Made by a program: the position numbers and the translations under genes. This document shows, one piece after another, positions 8,588 to 16,780 of a stretch of 64,000 nucleotides of DNA. Origin of the DNA: Shimia sp. CNT1-13L.2 (GTDB taxonomy: Bacteria; Pseudomonadota; Alphaproteobacteria; Rhodobacterales; Rhodobacteraceae); contig NZ_JANDJO010000011.1 in the NCBI RefSeq assembly GCF_024331145.1, positions 1 through 64,000 on the forward strand, read 5' to 3'. The notes under the pieces were generated by a model, which worked only from the letters and a program-made list of their open reading frames with translations, searched no databases and had not been told where the DNA came from. Every line of letters begins with the position of its first letter. Within the stretch, counting starts at the first letter, position 1.

Positions 8588-9148
8588 ATGATGACATCTG
8601 CGCGCTTTGCGCCCCTGGCTCTGGTCCTGTTCCTGGCCGCCTGCAACACGGGCGGCCTTGGTGCATCTTCCAACGGCCCCTTCGCACCCGGCGTGGACTA
8701 TAACAAACAGGCCGTTGACGGCCTGATCGTCGGCGACCGCCTCATGGAGGCAGGTGAATACGAACTCGCCCTCGAGGCCTATATCCGCGCCGCAGGCGAA
8801 CACGGGCTGACCCCGGATGTTCTCACCTCCATCGGTGCCGCCAACCTTGGCCTAGGCCGTCTCGGACAGGCCGAAGAGCAATTCCGCGACGTTCTCAAGA
8901 AGAACCCCGACCGCCCGGATGCCCTTAATAATCTGGGTGTTGTGCTGCTGGAAACCGACAGAACCCCCGAAGCGGTTCAGGTCTTCCGCAAGGCCTACGC
9001 GCTCGACAATGGCCAAAGTGACTCAATTCGCGATAATTTGCGCTTAAGCCTCGCAAAAATGGAAAATCCGTCCTATGATGACGAACAACAAGAATTCAAA
9101 TTGGTGCGTCGGGGCAGAAGCGATTACGTAATCCGGCAGACACCATAA
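8588..9148 (+). CDS. tadD: TadD-like TPR lipoprotein
   Basis: The 186-residue product has a lipoprotein signal (LVLFLAAC, lipidated Cys about residue 18) followed by tetratricopeptide-like helical repeats (about 45-150: LGRLGQAEEQFRDVLKKNPD, RPDALNNLGVVLLETDRT). TadD-type lipoproteins act as pilotins or assembly factors for the Tad secretin in the outer membrane. Two ATGs occur in tandem (8588, 8591), so the start is uncertain by one codon. The tail is charged and lacks a known domain. Confidence 0.82.
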   Translation: MMTSARFAPLALVLFLAACNTGGLGASSNGPFAPGVDYNKQAVDGLIVGDRLMEAGEYELALEAYIRAAGEHGLTPDVLTSIGAANLGLGRLGQAEEQFRDVLKKNPDRPDALNNLGVVLLETDRTPEAVQVFRKAYALDNGQSDSIRDNLRLSLAKMENPSYDDEQQEFKLVRRGRSDYVIRQTP

Positions 9149-9176
9149 AAGGCAAGAGCAGTAAGAGGACGCAAAA

Positions 9177-10025
9177 ATGCGCCACTTTTTTCTCGTACCC
9201 CTGTGTGTGGCAGGTGCGTTCGCCCTTTCGGGCTGTGCAGGCAATAACGATGGCTCCGTTGACCGGACGTTCCAGAACGTAAACGCTCTGGACGAAGCCA
9301 ATCTCTCCGATGTGATGCTGACCGTGGCTGACCCGAATGAGGCCGTCGCCTACTTCCAGCGCACGCTGTCGGACAATCCCAACCGCATCGACATCCGTCG
9401 CGGCCTCGCTATCTCGCTGATCCGGGCGCGGCGCTACACCGAAGGTGTCAGCGCATGGCAGAACGTCGTGAAACACCCCGACGCGACCAACGTGGACGGT
9501 GTCGATCTTGCAGATGCCCTGATCCGGGCCGGACAATGGGAAGATGCCGAAAAGCAGCTCGACTCGATCCCGCCGACGCATGAAACCTTCAAACGCTATC
9601 GCCTCGAGGCCATGATCGCCGACTCCAACAAAGAGTGGAACAAGGCCGACAGCTACTATGAAACCGCCATTGGCCTCACCACCCGCCCCGCGGGCGTGAT
9701 GAACAACTGGGGCTATTCCAAGCTGACCCGCGGCGACTATTCCGAGGCCGAGCGCCTGTTCGGTGAAGCCATCCGTCAGGACGCGTCCCTGTTCACGGCC
9801 AAGAACAACATGGTTCTCGCCCGGGGTGCCCAGCGCAAATACACCCTGCCCATCTTCCCGATGGACCAGACCGAACGCGCCCAACTCCTGCACACGCTCG
9901 CTCTCTCGGCGATCAAGCAGAACGACACCAAGACCGGCAAGGCCCTCCTGCGTGAGGCCATCGACACGCACCCGCAACACTTCGAAGCAGCCGTCCGTTC
10001 GCTGCGCGCTCTCGAAGAAAGCTGA
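9177..10025 (+). CDS. Second TPR lipoprotein of the Tad cluster
   Basis: The 282-residue protein has a lipobox (FALSGC, Cys about residue 21) and TPR-like repeats over most of its length (EAVAYFQRTLSDNPNRIDIR, AGVMNNWGYSKLTRGDYSEA, EAERLFGEAIRQDASLFTAK). It is preceded by aagaggacgcaaa. Together with the gene upstream it gives two tandem TPR lipoproteins, a common arrangement in alphaproteobacterial Tad loci. Both probably help outer-membrane assembly of the pilus; a division of labour cannot be read from sequence. Confidence 0.82.
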   Translation: MRHFFLVPLCVAGAFALSGCAGNNDGSVDRTFQNVNALDEANLSDVMLTVADPNEAVAYFQRTLSDNPNRIDIRRGLAISLIRARRYTEGVSAWQNVVKHPDATNVDGVDLADALIRAGQWEDAEKQLDSIPPTHETFKRYRLEAMIADSNKEWNKADSYYETAIGLTTRPAGVMNNWGYSKLTRGDYSEAERLFGEAIRQDASLFTAKNNMVLARGAQRKYTLPIFPMDQTERAQLLHTLALSAIKQNDTKTGKALLREAIDTHPQHFEAAVRSLRALEES

Positions 10026-10036
10026 TTGCGGCCCAC

Positions 10037-10537
10037 ATGGAGATGCAGATCCCCTCTTCGGCGGCCCTCTGGTTCATGCCTTTCGTGCTGCCGATCTGCT
10101 TCTACGTCGCATGGTCTGACATGCGCTCCATGCGCATTCCCAACAAGTCGGTTCTGATCCTGCTTGCCGTCTACCTCGTGGTGGGTCTGATCGCCCTTCC
10201 CCTGCCGATCTATGGCTGGCAACTGGTGCATGTCATCGTGATCCTTCTGGTGGGCATGGTTCTGAACGCCGGCGGAGCTGTCGGTGCGGGGGACGCGAAA
10301 TTCGCCGCCGCCGCCGCGCCCTTTGTCTTCCTTGGCGATCTGCACCTTCTGATCGGTCTCTTCACCGCAAACCTGCTGGCCGCATGGACAACCCACCGCA
10401 TCGCCAAACACTCCCCGATCCGGCGCCTCGTACCCGATTGGGAAAGCTGGGATCAGGGCTGGGATTTCCCGATGGGCCTCGCCCTTGGCGGCACGCTTGC
10501 GCTCTACCTCGGTCTCGGAATTCTCTTCGGCGCCTGA
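10037..10537 (+). CDS. cpaA: Prepilin peptidase CpaA/TadV (A24 family)
   Basis: The 166-residue membrane protein has the two aspartates of A24 aspartic prepilin peptidases, in WSDMRSMRIPNK (about 28) and in the GAVGAGDAKF motif (about 84-93). It contains four to five hydrophobic helices. It cleaves the leader of the Flp pilins at the inner membrane and lacks the N-methylation domain, as CpaA proteins do. ATG 10037 and ATG 10043 are both possible starts and the ribosome binding site is weak. The gene starts 11 bp after the TPR lipoprotein. Confidence 0.9.
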   Translation: MEMQIPSSAALWFMPFVLPICFYVAWSDMRSMRIPNKSVLILLAVYLVVGLIALPLPIYGWQLVHVIVILLVGMVLNAGGAVGAGDAKFAAAAAPFVFLGDLHLLIGLFTANLLAAWTTHRIAKHSPIRRLVPDWESWDQGWDFPMGLALGGTLALYLGLGILFGA

Positions 10538-10651
10538 CCTCGGCCCGAAAATCGCCACCTTTCCCCGGTTAAATGACTCTCGAATCCGGCGGGAGTCCTG
10601 TGTCCTCACGTATCCCCGCAAAACAAAACGCCTTTTTGCGAGGTCATACCG
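10538..10651 (+). promoter_or_regulatory. Leader region before the AAA+ ATPase
   Basis: This 114-bp gap holds two small inverted repeats: gactc (10575-10579) with gagtc (10593-10597), and cgcaaaa (10617-10623) with ttttgcg (10634-10640), the latter just ahead of the ribosome binding site gcgagg. It may hold a separate promoter for the ATPase; none with good consensus was recognised. Confidence 0.35.
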
Positions 10652-11980
10652 ATGAACGTGCAAACCAACGCTAACATGGCCCCTACCTCGAACGTGACGC
10701 CGCCCCCGCCGCCGCGCACCCTTACCGAGATGCAGCTCCCTATCGTCATGATGCGGGACATCCTGCTCAAGACCATGTTCCGCAAGAACGTCGACATGGT
10801 GACCGACATCGCCAAGGCAATCTGCCTGCCGTCCTCGGTCACGCAGGAACTGGTCGATATGGCACGTGAGCAACGCCTGCTCGAAGCCACCGGCACACTC
10901 AACGCCAACAGCGGCAACGAGATGGGCTACCAGCTTACCGACGCAGGCAAATCCCGCGCCCTCGATGCCCTGTCGCAATCCGAATACTACGGCGCGATGC
11001 CGGTGCCGCTCGATGTCTACCGCGAACAGGTTAAACGCCAGTCGATCCGCAACATCCAGATCACCCGCAACCAGCTGACCTCGGCCATGGGCCACCTGAT
11101 CCTGCCGCCAACCCTGCTCGACCAACTTGGCCCCGCCGTGGGCGCTGGCCGTTCGATCCTGATGTACGGCCCGCCGGGCAACGGTAAGTCCTCGATCTCG
11201 AACGGTATCCGCGACGCGATGGGCGACAAGATCTATGTCCCCTATGCCATCGAATATGCCGGTCAGGTCATCACCGTCTACGACCCGATCGTCCACTCCA
11301 AGGCCGAGGGCGACGAACAAAACCCCAACTCCCTGCGCCGTGTCGCCCGCTTTGACACCCGCTATGTGAAATGCGACCGCCCCACCGTGATCACCGGCGG
11401 TGAATTGTCCCTGTCGATGCTCGATCTGGTCTACAACCCGACCGCCCGCACCTATCAGGCCCCGCTCCAGCTCAAGTCCTCCGGCGGCATCTTCATCGTC
11501 GACGACCTTGGCCGCCAGGAAGAACCGCCCCAGTCGCTGGTCAACCGCTGGATTGTGCCGCTGGAAGAAAACAAGGACATCCTCGCCCTGCAATCAGGTG
11601 AAAAATTCGAAGTGCCCTTCGACACGCTGGTGATCTTCTCGACCAACTTCCACCCCAACGAAATCTTCGACCAGGCCGCCCTGCGCCGGATCTTCTTCAA
11701 GATCAAGATCGACGGCCCGAGCCAGGAAAACTTCCTCAAGATCTTTGCGCTTGTGGCCAAGAAAAAGGGCATGCCTCTCGATGAGGCCGCGCTGATCCAT
11801 CTTCTCAAGAAGAAGTATCCGACGATCAACAACGTCTACGCAAACTACCAGCCGGTCTTCCTGATCGACCAGATGATCTCGATCTGCGAATTCGAGGGCA
11901 TCCCCTACCAGATGACCCCCGACCTGATAGATCGCGCCTGGGCAAACATGTTCGTAAAGGACGAGCACATCGTGAAGTAA
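10652..11980 (+). CDS. AAA+ ATPase at the end of the Tad cluster, function unknown
   Basis: The 442-residue product starts with a proline-rich tail (about 12-24) and a winged-helix-like region (about 30-110). An AAA+ module follows with Walker A YGPPGNGKSS (about 171-180), Walker B IFIVDDLG (about 279-286), sensor 1 at VIFSTNFHP and an arginine-finger-like ALRRIFFKI. It lacks membrane segments and is probably cytoplasmic. It follows cpaA on the same strand and is closed by a strong terminator, so it may be co-regulated with pilus genes. I do not know its substrate; a role in pilus control is inferred from position only. Confidence 0.82.
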   Translation: MNVQTNANMAPTSNVTPPPPPRTLTEMQLPIVMMRDILLKTMFRKNVDMVTDIAKAICLPSSVTQELVDMAREQRLLEATGTLNANSGNEMGYQLTDAGKSRALDALSQSEYYGAMPVPLDVYREQVKRQSIRNIQITRNQLTSAMGHLILPPTLLDQLGPAVGAGRSILMYGPPGNGKSSISNGIRDAMGDKIYVPYAIEYAGQVITVYDPIVHSKAEGDEQNPNSLRRVARFDTRYVKCDRPTVITGGELSLSMLDLVYNPTARTYQAPLQLKSSGGIFIVDDLGRQEEPPQSLVNRWIVPLEENKDILALQSGEKFEVPFDTLVIFSTNFHPNEIFDQAALRRIFFKIKIDGPSQENFLKIFALVAKKKGMPLDEAALIHLLKKKYPTINNVYANYQPVFLIDQMISICEFEGIPYQMTPDLIDRAWANMFVKDEHIVK

Positions 11981-11983
11981 CTG

Positions 11984-12012
11984 AAAAGGCCCGGCACACC
12001 ACCGGGCCTTTT
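11984..12012. terminator. Strong bidirectional terminator
   Basis: aaaaggcccgg (11984-11994) and ccgggcctttt (12002-12012) form a perfect 11-bp stem with a 7-nt loop, with T-tracts reading in both directions. It ends the Tad/AAA+ unit and the convergent DUF4405 gene. Confidence 0.93.
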
Positions 12013-12014
12013 CC

Positions 12015-12494
12015 TCAATTGGCAAACAAGGCCTGCATCGCGGCCATCTGCACCCCGCGATCGCCCCCGGAGGCCGCGCTCAGGCTCTGGCCCATCGCAA
12101 CATCCACACCCGCATCGGCCAATGCCTGCATTCCGTCCGCCAACCCCATGCCGGAAACGGCAATCACCGCCTCGATGGGGGCGTCCTGCATCTTGTCAAC
12201 GGCCATCTTCATCGGGTTGCCGCCGCCATTGGTCGGCAGGAACGACACCACCAGAAGCAGCGCCGAGAAAACCATGATGCCCTTCGCGAGCGGCCGCTTG
12301 AAATAGGTGGTAAAGGCCCGCCAGTTCAACACGAGGTGCGCACCAACACCCACCACCATCGCCCAACCGGCCCATTCATGGATCACCTTGTTCAACATGC
12401 TCTCGAGGTGAAAAAACATGAGAACCCCCGTCACCCCCATGATCAGGAAGGTGCCAACCGTCAGAGGGGTCGCCCATTTACGCAAACCAGACAT
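12015..12494 (-). CDS. DUF4405 membrane protein
   Basis: The 159-residue protein has three hydrophobic helices (about 9-28, 42-60, 70-88), with histidines at residues 29, 39 and 53 next to helix ends. This is the pattern of DUF4405 proteins, which resemble small cytochrome b-type membrane proteins; haem binding here is only a guess. Residues about 95-159 form a small Ala/Gly/Met-rich domain outside the usual DUF4405 core. It is read away from the neighbouring dehydrogenase gene, with the 158-bp gap 12495-12652 serving as a divergent promoter region. Confidence 0.75.
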   Translation of the reverse strand: MSGLRKWATPLTVGTFLIMGVTGVLMFFHLESMLNKVIHEWAGWAMVVGVGAHLVLNWRAFTTYFKRPLAKGIMVFSALLLVVSFLPTNGGGNPMKMAVDKMQDAPIEAVIAVSGMGLADGMQALADAGVDVAMGQSLSAASGGDRGVQMAAMQALFAN

Positions 12495-12652
12495 TTTACT
12501 CTCCGTGCCGCTGTTCCTCCCCTAGAACGTCTCGAAGGCCCCATTCCGTCGCGCAGACGAGAAAGAAAATCCACTTTCGCCTCAGACTAAATTTCCGGCG
12601 TGCAACAGGGGTTTCAGCCGCCTAGACTTCGGCCAAACAGCAGGAGGAAAAC

Positions 12653-13480
12653 ATGACACTATCGGGTATCGGCGTTGCGGGGTGTGGGCGGATGGGGGCC
12701 CCCATGCTGGCATCCCTTCTTAAGGCAGGTTTCGACGCCTTCGGCTATGACGTCCGGCCCGCCTCTGACTTTGCAGCCCTTTCGCCGCACATGCGCCCGC
12801 TAGATGCATTTTCGCAAGACCTGCGCATCCTGATCACCGTCGTACGAGACATTGCGCAAACCGAGGACGTTCTGTTTGGCGCGCAAAATCTCGCAACCGC
12901 GCCCAATCTCAAGACAATCATCCTCTCCTCGACCCTCTCACCGCGTTACATCCGCGACCTGCGCCCGCGCATCCCACCCCACATCACCCTGATTGATGCC
13001 CCCATGTCCGGCGCCGCCATCGCCGCAGAAGAATCCCGCCTGTCCTTCATGCTCGGCGGCACCGACGCGACGCTCGATGCCCACCAGCCGCTGTTCGATG
13101 CCATGGGCGCGCATTTTCACCGCATGGGCGACTACGGCATGGGCATGCAGGCCAAGGTGCTCAATAACCTCCTTGCCGCCTCCCACACCGCCATGACCCG
13201 CCTTGTCCTGAACTGGGCCGACGACGCTGGCCTTGATGAGACCCGCCTCCTGAACCTGATCCACACCTCTTCGGGCCAGAACTGGCTGGCCTCGGGCTTT
13301 GACGAAATCGAATTCGCCCGCGATGGCTGGGCCGAAGACAACACGATTGGCATCCTTGTCAAAGACGTCGCCTCGGCCCTCGACGCCGCCCCCGAAGGCG
13401 CAGACCTCGCCCTGCCGGAAACCGTGCAATCAGCGATCAGAAAGCTTGCACCACGCCCCAAATCCGGCGGTGCACCATGA
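12653..13480 (+). CDS. NAD(P)-dependent 3-hydroxyisobutyrate dehydrogenase-family oxidoreductase
   Basis: The 275-residue protein has a Rossmann fold at its N-terminus (GVAGCGRMGAPMLASLLKAG, about 6-25). The HIBADH substrate-binding signature comes next (DAPMSGAAIAAEESRLSFML, about 118-137), then the catalytic-Lys region GMQAKVLNNLLAA (about 163-175). Family members oxidise beta-hydroxyacids such as 3-hydroxyisobutyrate, tartronate semialdehyde or D-threonate-type compounds. The start has an aggagg site. The next gene, pcs, starts 51 bp later but is unrelated in function, so the substrate stays open. Confidence 0.85.
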   Translation: MTLSGIGVAGCGRMGAPMLASLLKAGFDAFGYDVRPASDFAALSPHMRPLDAFSQDLRILITVVRDIAQTEDVLFGAQNLATAPNLKTIILSSTLSPRYIRDLRPRIPPHITLIDAPMSGAAIAAEESRLSFMLGGTDATLDAHQPLFDAMGAHFHRMGDYGMGMQAKVLNNLLAASHTAMTRLVLNWADDAGLDETRLLNLIHTSSGQNWLASGFDEIEFARDGWAEDNTIGILVKDVASALDAAPEGADLALPETVQSAIRKLAPRPKSGGAP

Positions 13481-13520
13481 TGTGACCGCCATCTCATTGC
13501 ACTTCCCGCTGTTTTCCGGC

Positions 13521-13535
13521 ATGACACCGCAATGA
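13521..13535 (+). other. Four-codon mini-ORF overlapping the pcs start
   Basis: ATG ACA CCG CAA TGA at 13521-13535 encodes MTPQ and stops in an ATGA that contains the pcs start (ATG 13532). The pcs protein itself starts MTPQ, so this looks like an 11-bp tandem duplication of the start region. Neither ATG has a clear Shine-Dalgarno sequence. Coupling of the two starts is possible but unproven. Confidence 0.4.
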
Positions 13536-14224
13536 CACCCCAATCCCGTGCCCTGTCCGTTCACCTGTTTACCGCAACCGGCGCCGTTTTCGCCATGCTG
13601 GCCATGCTCGCCGCCGTCGACGCCAAGTGGGATCTCATGTTCCTCTGGCTGGTTGTCGCCTTCATCGTGGACGGGTTCGATGGCCCGATGGCGCGTCACT
13701 TCCACGTCAAGAAATACGCACCGGAGTTCGACGGGGTATTGCTCGATCTCATCATCGACTACCTGACCTATGTCTTCATTCCTGCCTTTGCCCTGTTCAA
13801 ATCGGGGCTTATGGGCGGCTGGACCGGATGGGCCTCGATCATCGTGATCACCTTCGCATCCGCCATGTACTTTGCCGACACTCGAATGAAAACAAAGGAT
13901 AATTCCTTTGCCGGCTTCCCGGGCTGCTGGAACATGGTGGTGCTTGTCATCTTCGCGCTGGAGCCGAACTTCTGGATTTCCTTCGTTCTTGTGTCTGCGC
14001 TTGCGGTCTCGATGTTCCTGCCCCTCAAGTTCATCCACCCTGTCCGCACGGAACGCTGGCGCTTCCTGTCACTGCCGATGGCCCTGGCCTGGACATTCTT
14101 TGCCGGCTGGGCCGCCTGGGTCGATTTCCACCCCGAAAGCTGGGCGCATTGGGGCCTCGTGGTGACCTCGGTCTACCTCCTGTTCGCAGGCGTCGCACAG
14201 CAGCTGCTGCCCAAACGGGGCTGA
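13532..14224 (+). CDS. pcs: Phosphatidylcholine synthase
   Basis: The 230-residue integral membrane enzyme condenses CDP-diacylglycerol with choline to make phosphatidylcholine. It has the modified CDP-alcohol phosphotransferase motif of Pcs proteins (DGFDGPMARHF followed by PEFDGVLLDLIID, about 50-80) and about seven to eight hydrophobic helices. Pcs is typical of alphaproteobacteria that take choline from the environment. Length and motif match the family. The start lies in a duplicated MTPQ region (see the mini-ORF). Confidence 0.94.
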   Translation: MTPQSRALSVHLFTATGAVFAMLAMLAAVDAKWDLMFLWLVVAFIVDGFDGPMARHFHVKKYAPEFDGVLLDLIIDYLTYVFIPAFALFKSGLMGGWTGWASIIVITFASAMYFADTRMKTKDNSFAGFPGCWNMVVLVIFALEPNFWISFVLVSALAVSMFLPLKFIHPVRTERWRFLSLPMALAWTFFAGWAAWVDFHPESWAHWGLVVTSVYLLFAGVAQQLLPKRG

Positions 14225-14228
14225 CCCT

Positions 14229-15530
14229 TCAGAGCAAACCGTCGATGTCGCCAATCGTCAACGTCGTGTTTTCAACGCGAATGAACTGGGTTTCACCAGA
14301 CGAGTTGGTGTAGCTCACCACCGTGTCGCCGGCCTGCACAGAGACCGAAACATCGGCGCTATTCACACCCTGAAGCCGTAGCGTATCCACACCGACCTCA
14401 AAGTCCGCAACGACATCCATGGCCGTAGACGTCGTTCCGCTGTCTCCCTTGTCAAAGACAAAGACATCCGCTCCGGCACCGCCCAAAAGCCTCCCGGCTC
14501 CGTCGCCTTCGCTCAGGACATCGTTTCCGCCACCGCCAACCAGCGTATCGCTCCCTGCACCCCCCCTAAGGTCATCCTGCCCGGCCCCGCCACGCAGAAC
14601 GTCAAAACCGAAACCGCCGTTCAGAACGTCCTTTCCATTGCCCCCAATCAGGGTATCTGCACCGGCCTTCCCCTTGAGCGTGTCGTTTCCTGCACCGCCG
14701 CGCAAAAGATCGCCCCCGTTTCCGCCGTCCAGCAAATCCGAGTTACCGCCCCCGATCAAAGTGTCGGACCCGCCGCCTCCGAAAATCCTGTCCGCGCCCT
14801 TGCCACCATCAATCCGGTTGGTCCCGTTGTCCCCCCGCAGGACATCCGCGCGCGACGTGCCATTCACATGTTCAACACCGTCCACTGCCGCGGCAATGAT
14901 GAGAAGCGAGCCAATTCCGTTCAACGATCCGGCAGCCAGATCAACCGAGACGCCCGTCTGGCTTTGAACCGCCGAGGCATCAATGACATCGTCCTTGCCA
15001 AGCCCGCCCTTGATCGTGTCGTTGCCGAAGGACACATAGAAAATGTCATCGCCCTGACCGCCTCTGAGGAGGTCGTCAAACTCGCTGCCTTCGATGATGT
15101 CATCAAGCGCCCCGCCCTTGTAGGTGACCTGCTCTACAGGGCTGGGAAACAGGATTCCGTAGAACCCCGGATAGTTGTGTGGCTCTGCCCCGCCGTTGTC
15201 GCGCTTGGCTTCGGTAAACAAATGGGAAAGCGAGATCCCCGCCCGAAATCGCGCCGCCATGGAAACGTCACCCGTCTGTGAATCGACGAACCGGATACGG
15301 TCGGCAAACCCCGTCGCGTGTCCGTTTGCATCCACGCTGAGAGAGTCGCCTTCAAAGAGGAAGGCAAGCTTTGCGGTCAGATCATAGCGCACCGATATGC
15401 GCCCTGTGGCTGGATCCGAATCAAGCGTGGCATCATCCGCGCTGTCGACGGCCTTCATCCCATCTATCAGCGTCCGCTGAAACGACGAGGGCAAACCAAG
15501 TCCGCTATCTCCCGACACAACAACTGGCAT
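14229..15530 (-). CDS. RTX (haemolysin-type calcium-binding) protein
   Basis: The 433-residue protein has an N-terminal region of about 140 residues without a known enzyme motif. A long series of glycine-aspartate nonapeptides follows (GGxGxDxLx, about 150-380: [27 protein letters not shown]), then a C-terminal part (about 385-433) like the type I secretion signal region of RTX proteins. It binds calcium and is probably exported to the surface or medium. The start is fixed by aggaggg 8 nt upstream of ATG 15530. No type I transporter genes lie in the window. It converges with pcs, with only 4 bp between the stops. Confidence 0.88.
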   Translation of the reverse strand: MPVVVSGDSGLGLPSSFQRTLIDGMKAVDSADDATLDSDPATGRISVRYDLTAKLAFLFEGDSLSVDANGHATGFADRIRFVDSQTGDVSMAARFRAGISLSHLFTEAKRDNGGAEPHNYPGFYGILFPSPVEQVTYKGGALDDIIEGSEFDDLLRGGQGDDIFYVSFGNDTIKGGLGKDDVIDASAVQSQTGVSVDLAAGSLNGIGSLLIIAAAVDGVEHVNGTSRADVLRGDNGTNRIDGGKGADRIFGGGGSDTLIGGGNSDLLDGGNGGDLLRGGAGNDTLKGKAGADTLIGGNGKDVLNGGFGFDVLRGGAGQDDLRGGAGSDTLVGGGGNDVLSEGDGAGRLLGGAGADVFVFDKGDSGTTSTAMDVVADFEVGVDTLRLQGVNSADVSVSVQAGDTVVSYTNSSGETQFIRVENTTLTIGDIDGLL

Positions 15531-15624
15531 AATACATCCCTCCTATTCTTCCGCGATCCAGGTCGCGTTGAATGGAAGTATAGCACCATTTTCGCCAACC
15601 ACCGATTGGCGCTGTCCGGCTGGG

Positions 15625-16077
15625 TCAGAGCAGGAACCCGCCCGCCCCCTCGAGGCGCAAAAGCGCCACCTTGGTCTCGACCCCACCAGCGCCAGAAAAC
15701 CCGGTCAGCCCCTTCGCCCCCATCACGCGGTGACAGGGAATGATGATCGGGATCGGGTTGCCGCCGCAGGCCTGCCCCACTGCCTGCGCAGGCACGCCCA
15801 CGTCCTTGGCGATCTCGCCATAGGTGCGGGTATAGCCAAAGGGAATGGCCAGCATCGCATCACAAACCGCCCGCTGAAACGCGCTCCCCTCAACATGCAG
15901 TGGCAGATCAAAGACCTCACGCGTGCCAGCAAAATACTCCGCCAGCTGCACCTCGGCCTCCCGTAGCAAAGGGGTCTCATCTGCGCGCCCCTCTCCCCAG
16001 TTCAGACGCACAATGGCGCCGTCCTCTTCGACAATCCGCAAACGCCCGACGGGGCTATCAACTGTTCTCTCCGCCAT
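15625..16077 (-). CDS. ogt: Methylated-DNA--protein-cysteine methyltransferase (Ogt/MGMT type)
   Basis: The 150-residue suicide repair enzyme carries the acceptor-Cys motif PCHRVMGAKG (about 115-124), the Arg-finger/HTH region FGYTRTYGEIAKDVG (about 81-95) and NPIPIIIPCHRV. It removes O6-alkyl groups from guanine by moving them to its own cysteine. The N-terminal domain is shorter than in Ada-type proteins. It is divergent from the lipoprotein gene at 16205. Confidence 0.93.
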   Translation of the reverse strand: MAERTVDSPVGRLRIVEEDGAIVRLNWGEGRADETPLLREAEVQLAEYFAGTREVFDLPLHVEGSAFQRAVCDAMLAIPFGYTRTYGEIAKDVGVPAQAVGQACGGNPIPIIIPCHRVMGAKGLTGFSGAGGVETKVALLRLEGAGGFLL

Positions 16078-16204
16078 GTCGCAACCCTGCGCCAGCCGCG
16101 CGATCCAGACAAGCCGTCACAAACCGTTTGCGCAAGAACCGGGCCAAGAGCATGGATTCATCGCCACACCCCGCGCAGACTGCCAACCCAAGGGAGATTT
16201 CATC

Positions 16205-16669
16205 ATGCTCAGAATTGCCGCCAGCCTGTCCGCCCTCGCTCTTGTCGCCGCCTGTGCCACACCAGACGCGACAACCGTCGACGGCGCTGTCATCCACCCC
16301 CACACCGATGTCGACAGCCTGCCCGCCTCCTATATTGACGGCAGTTCCGGTTTCACCGGCGTGATTGTCTACGGTGACAAGGGCTACACGGGCCTCGTCG
16401 GCGACATCTACTACCCCAGTATCAAGGTCGATGATCAGCCCGTTGGCAAATGCGAAAAACGTCGGGCCATGGTCATCCCGCTGCCACCCGGCACCCATGT
16501 CGTATCGGCGCATTCCGAGAACAACGTTGTTCACAATGTCACCCTCGAAGAAGGCCAGATCGCCTATTTCCGCTGTAACTTCCTGCGGATTGGCGGCATC
16601 CTCTTCCCGCCTGCGGTGCTTGCACCCGCCGCCGCCGAAACAGCACATGACGTCGTGAACGGCGGCTAA
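16205..16669 (+). CDS. Small lipoprotein, function unknown
   Basis: The 154-residue protein has a lipobox (LALVAAC, Cys about residue 17). A soluble domain of about 130 residues follows, with four later cysteines or charged turns (VGKCEKRRAMVIPLPPGTHV, IAYFRCNFL). PPGTHVVSAHSENN suggests a PEGA-like or DUF2846-like beta-sandwich fold, a guess from pattern only. ATG 16205 follows aagggagattt. Two cysteines (about 83 and 129) could form a disulfide in the periplasm. Confidence 0.65.
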   Translation: MLRIAASLSALALVAACATPDATTVDGAVIHPHTDVDSLPASYIDGSSGFTGVIVYGDKGYTGLVGDIYYPSIKVDDQPVGKCEKRRAMVIPLPPGTHVVSAHSENNVVHNVTLEEGQIAYFRCNFLRIGGILFPPAVLAPAAAETAHDVVNGG

Positions 16670-16780
16670 TTCCACACGAGGACTTCACGAAGTCGTTACC
16701 GCCATTAAGTGATCGGCCCCGCCCCCTCACCCGTATTTCGGGCATTCCAAATGTCCAAAAGTTCACGGGGAGGAACTCAC

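Noticed and set aside
9776..11593. Long minus-strand open frame opposite the TPR lipoprotein, cpaA and AAA+ genes
   Set aside because: It crosses three well-supported genes, has no conserved motif and reads into several gene borders; it is a codon-bias shadow.
12015..12494. Cytochrome b561-type electron carrier
   Set aside because: Three helices and three histidines match DUF4405, but haem ligands cannot be fixed from sequence, so no electron-transfer role is claimed.
14419..14800. Repeated GC-rich units that look like a tandem DNA repeat or CRISPR
   Set aside because: They are the codons of RTX nonapeptides; units vary in sequence and there are no conserved repeats with unique spacers.
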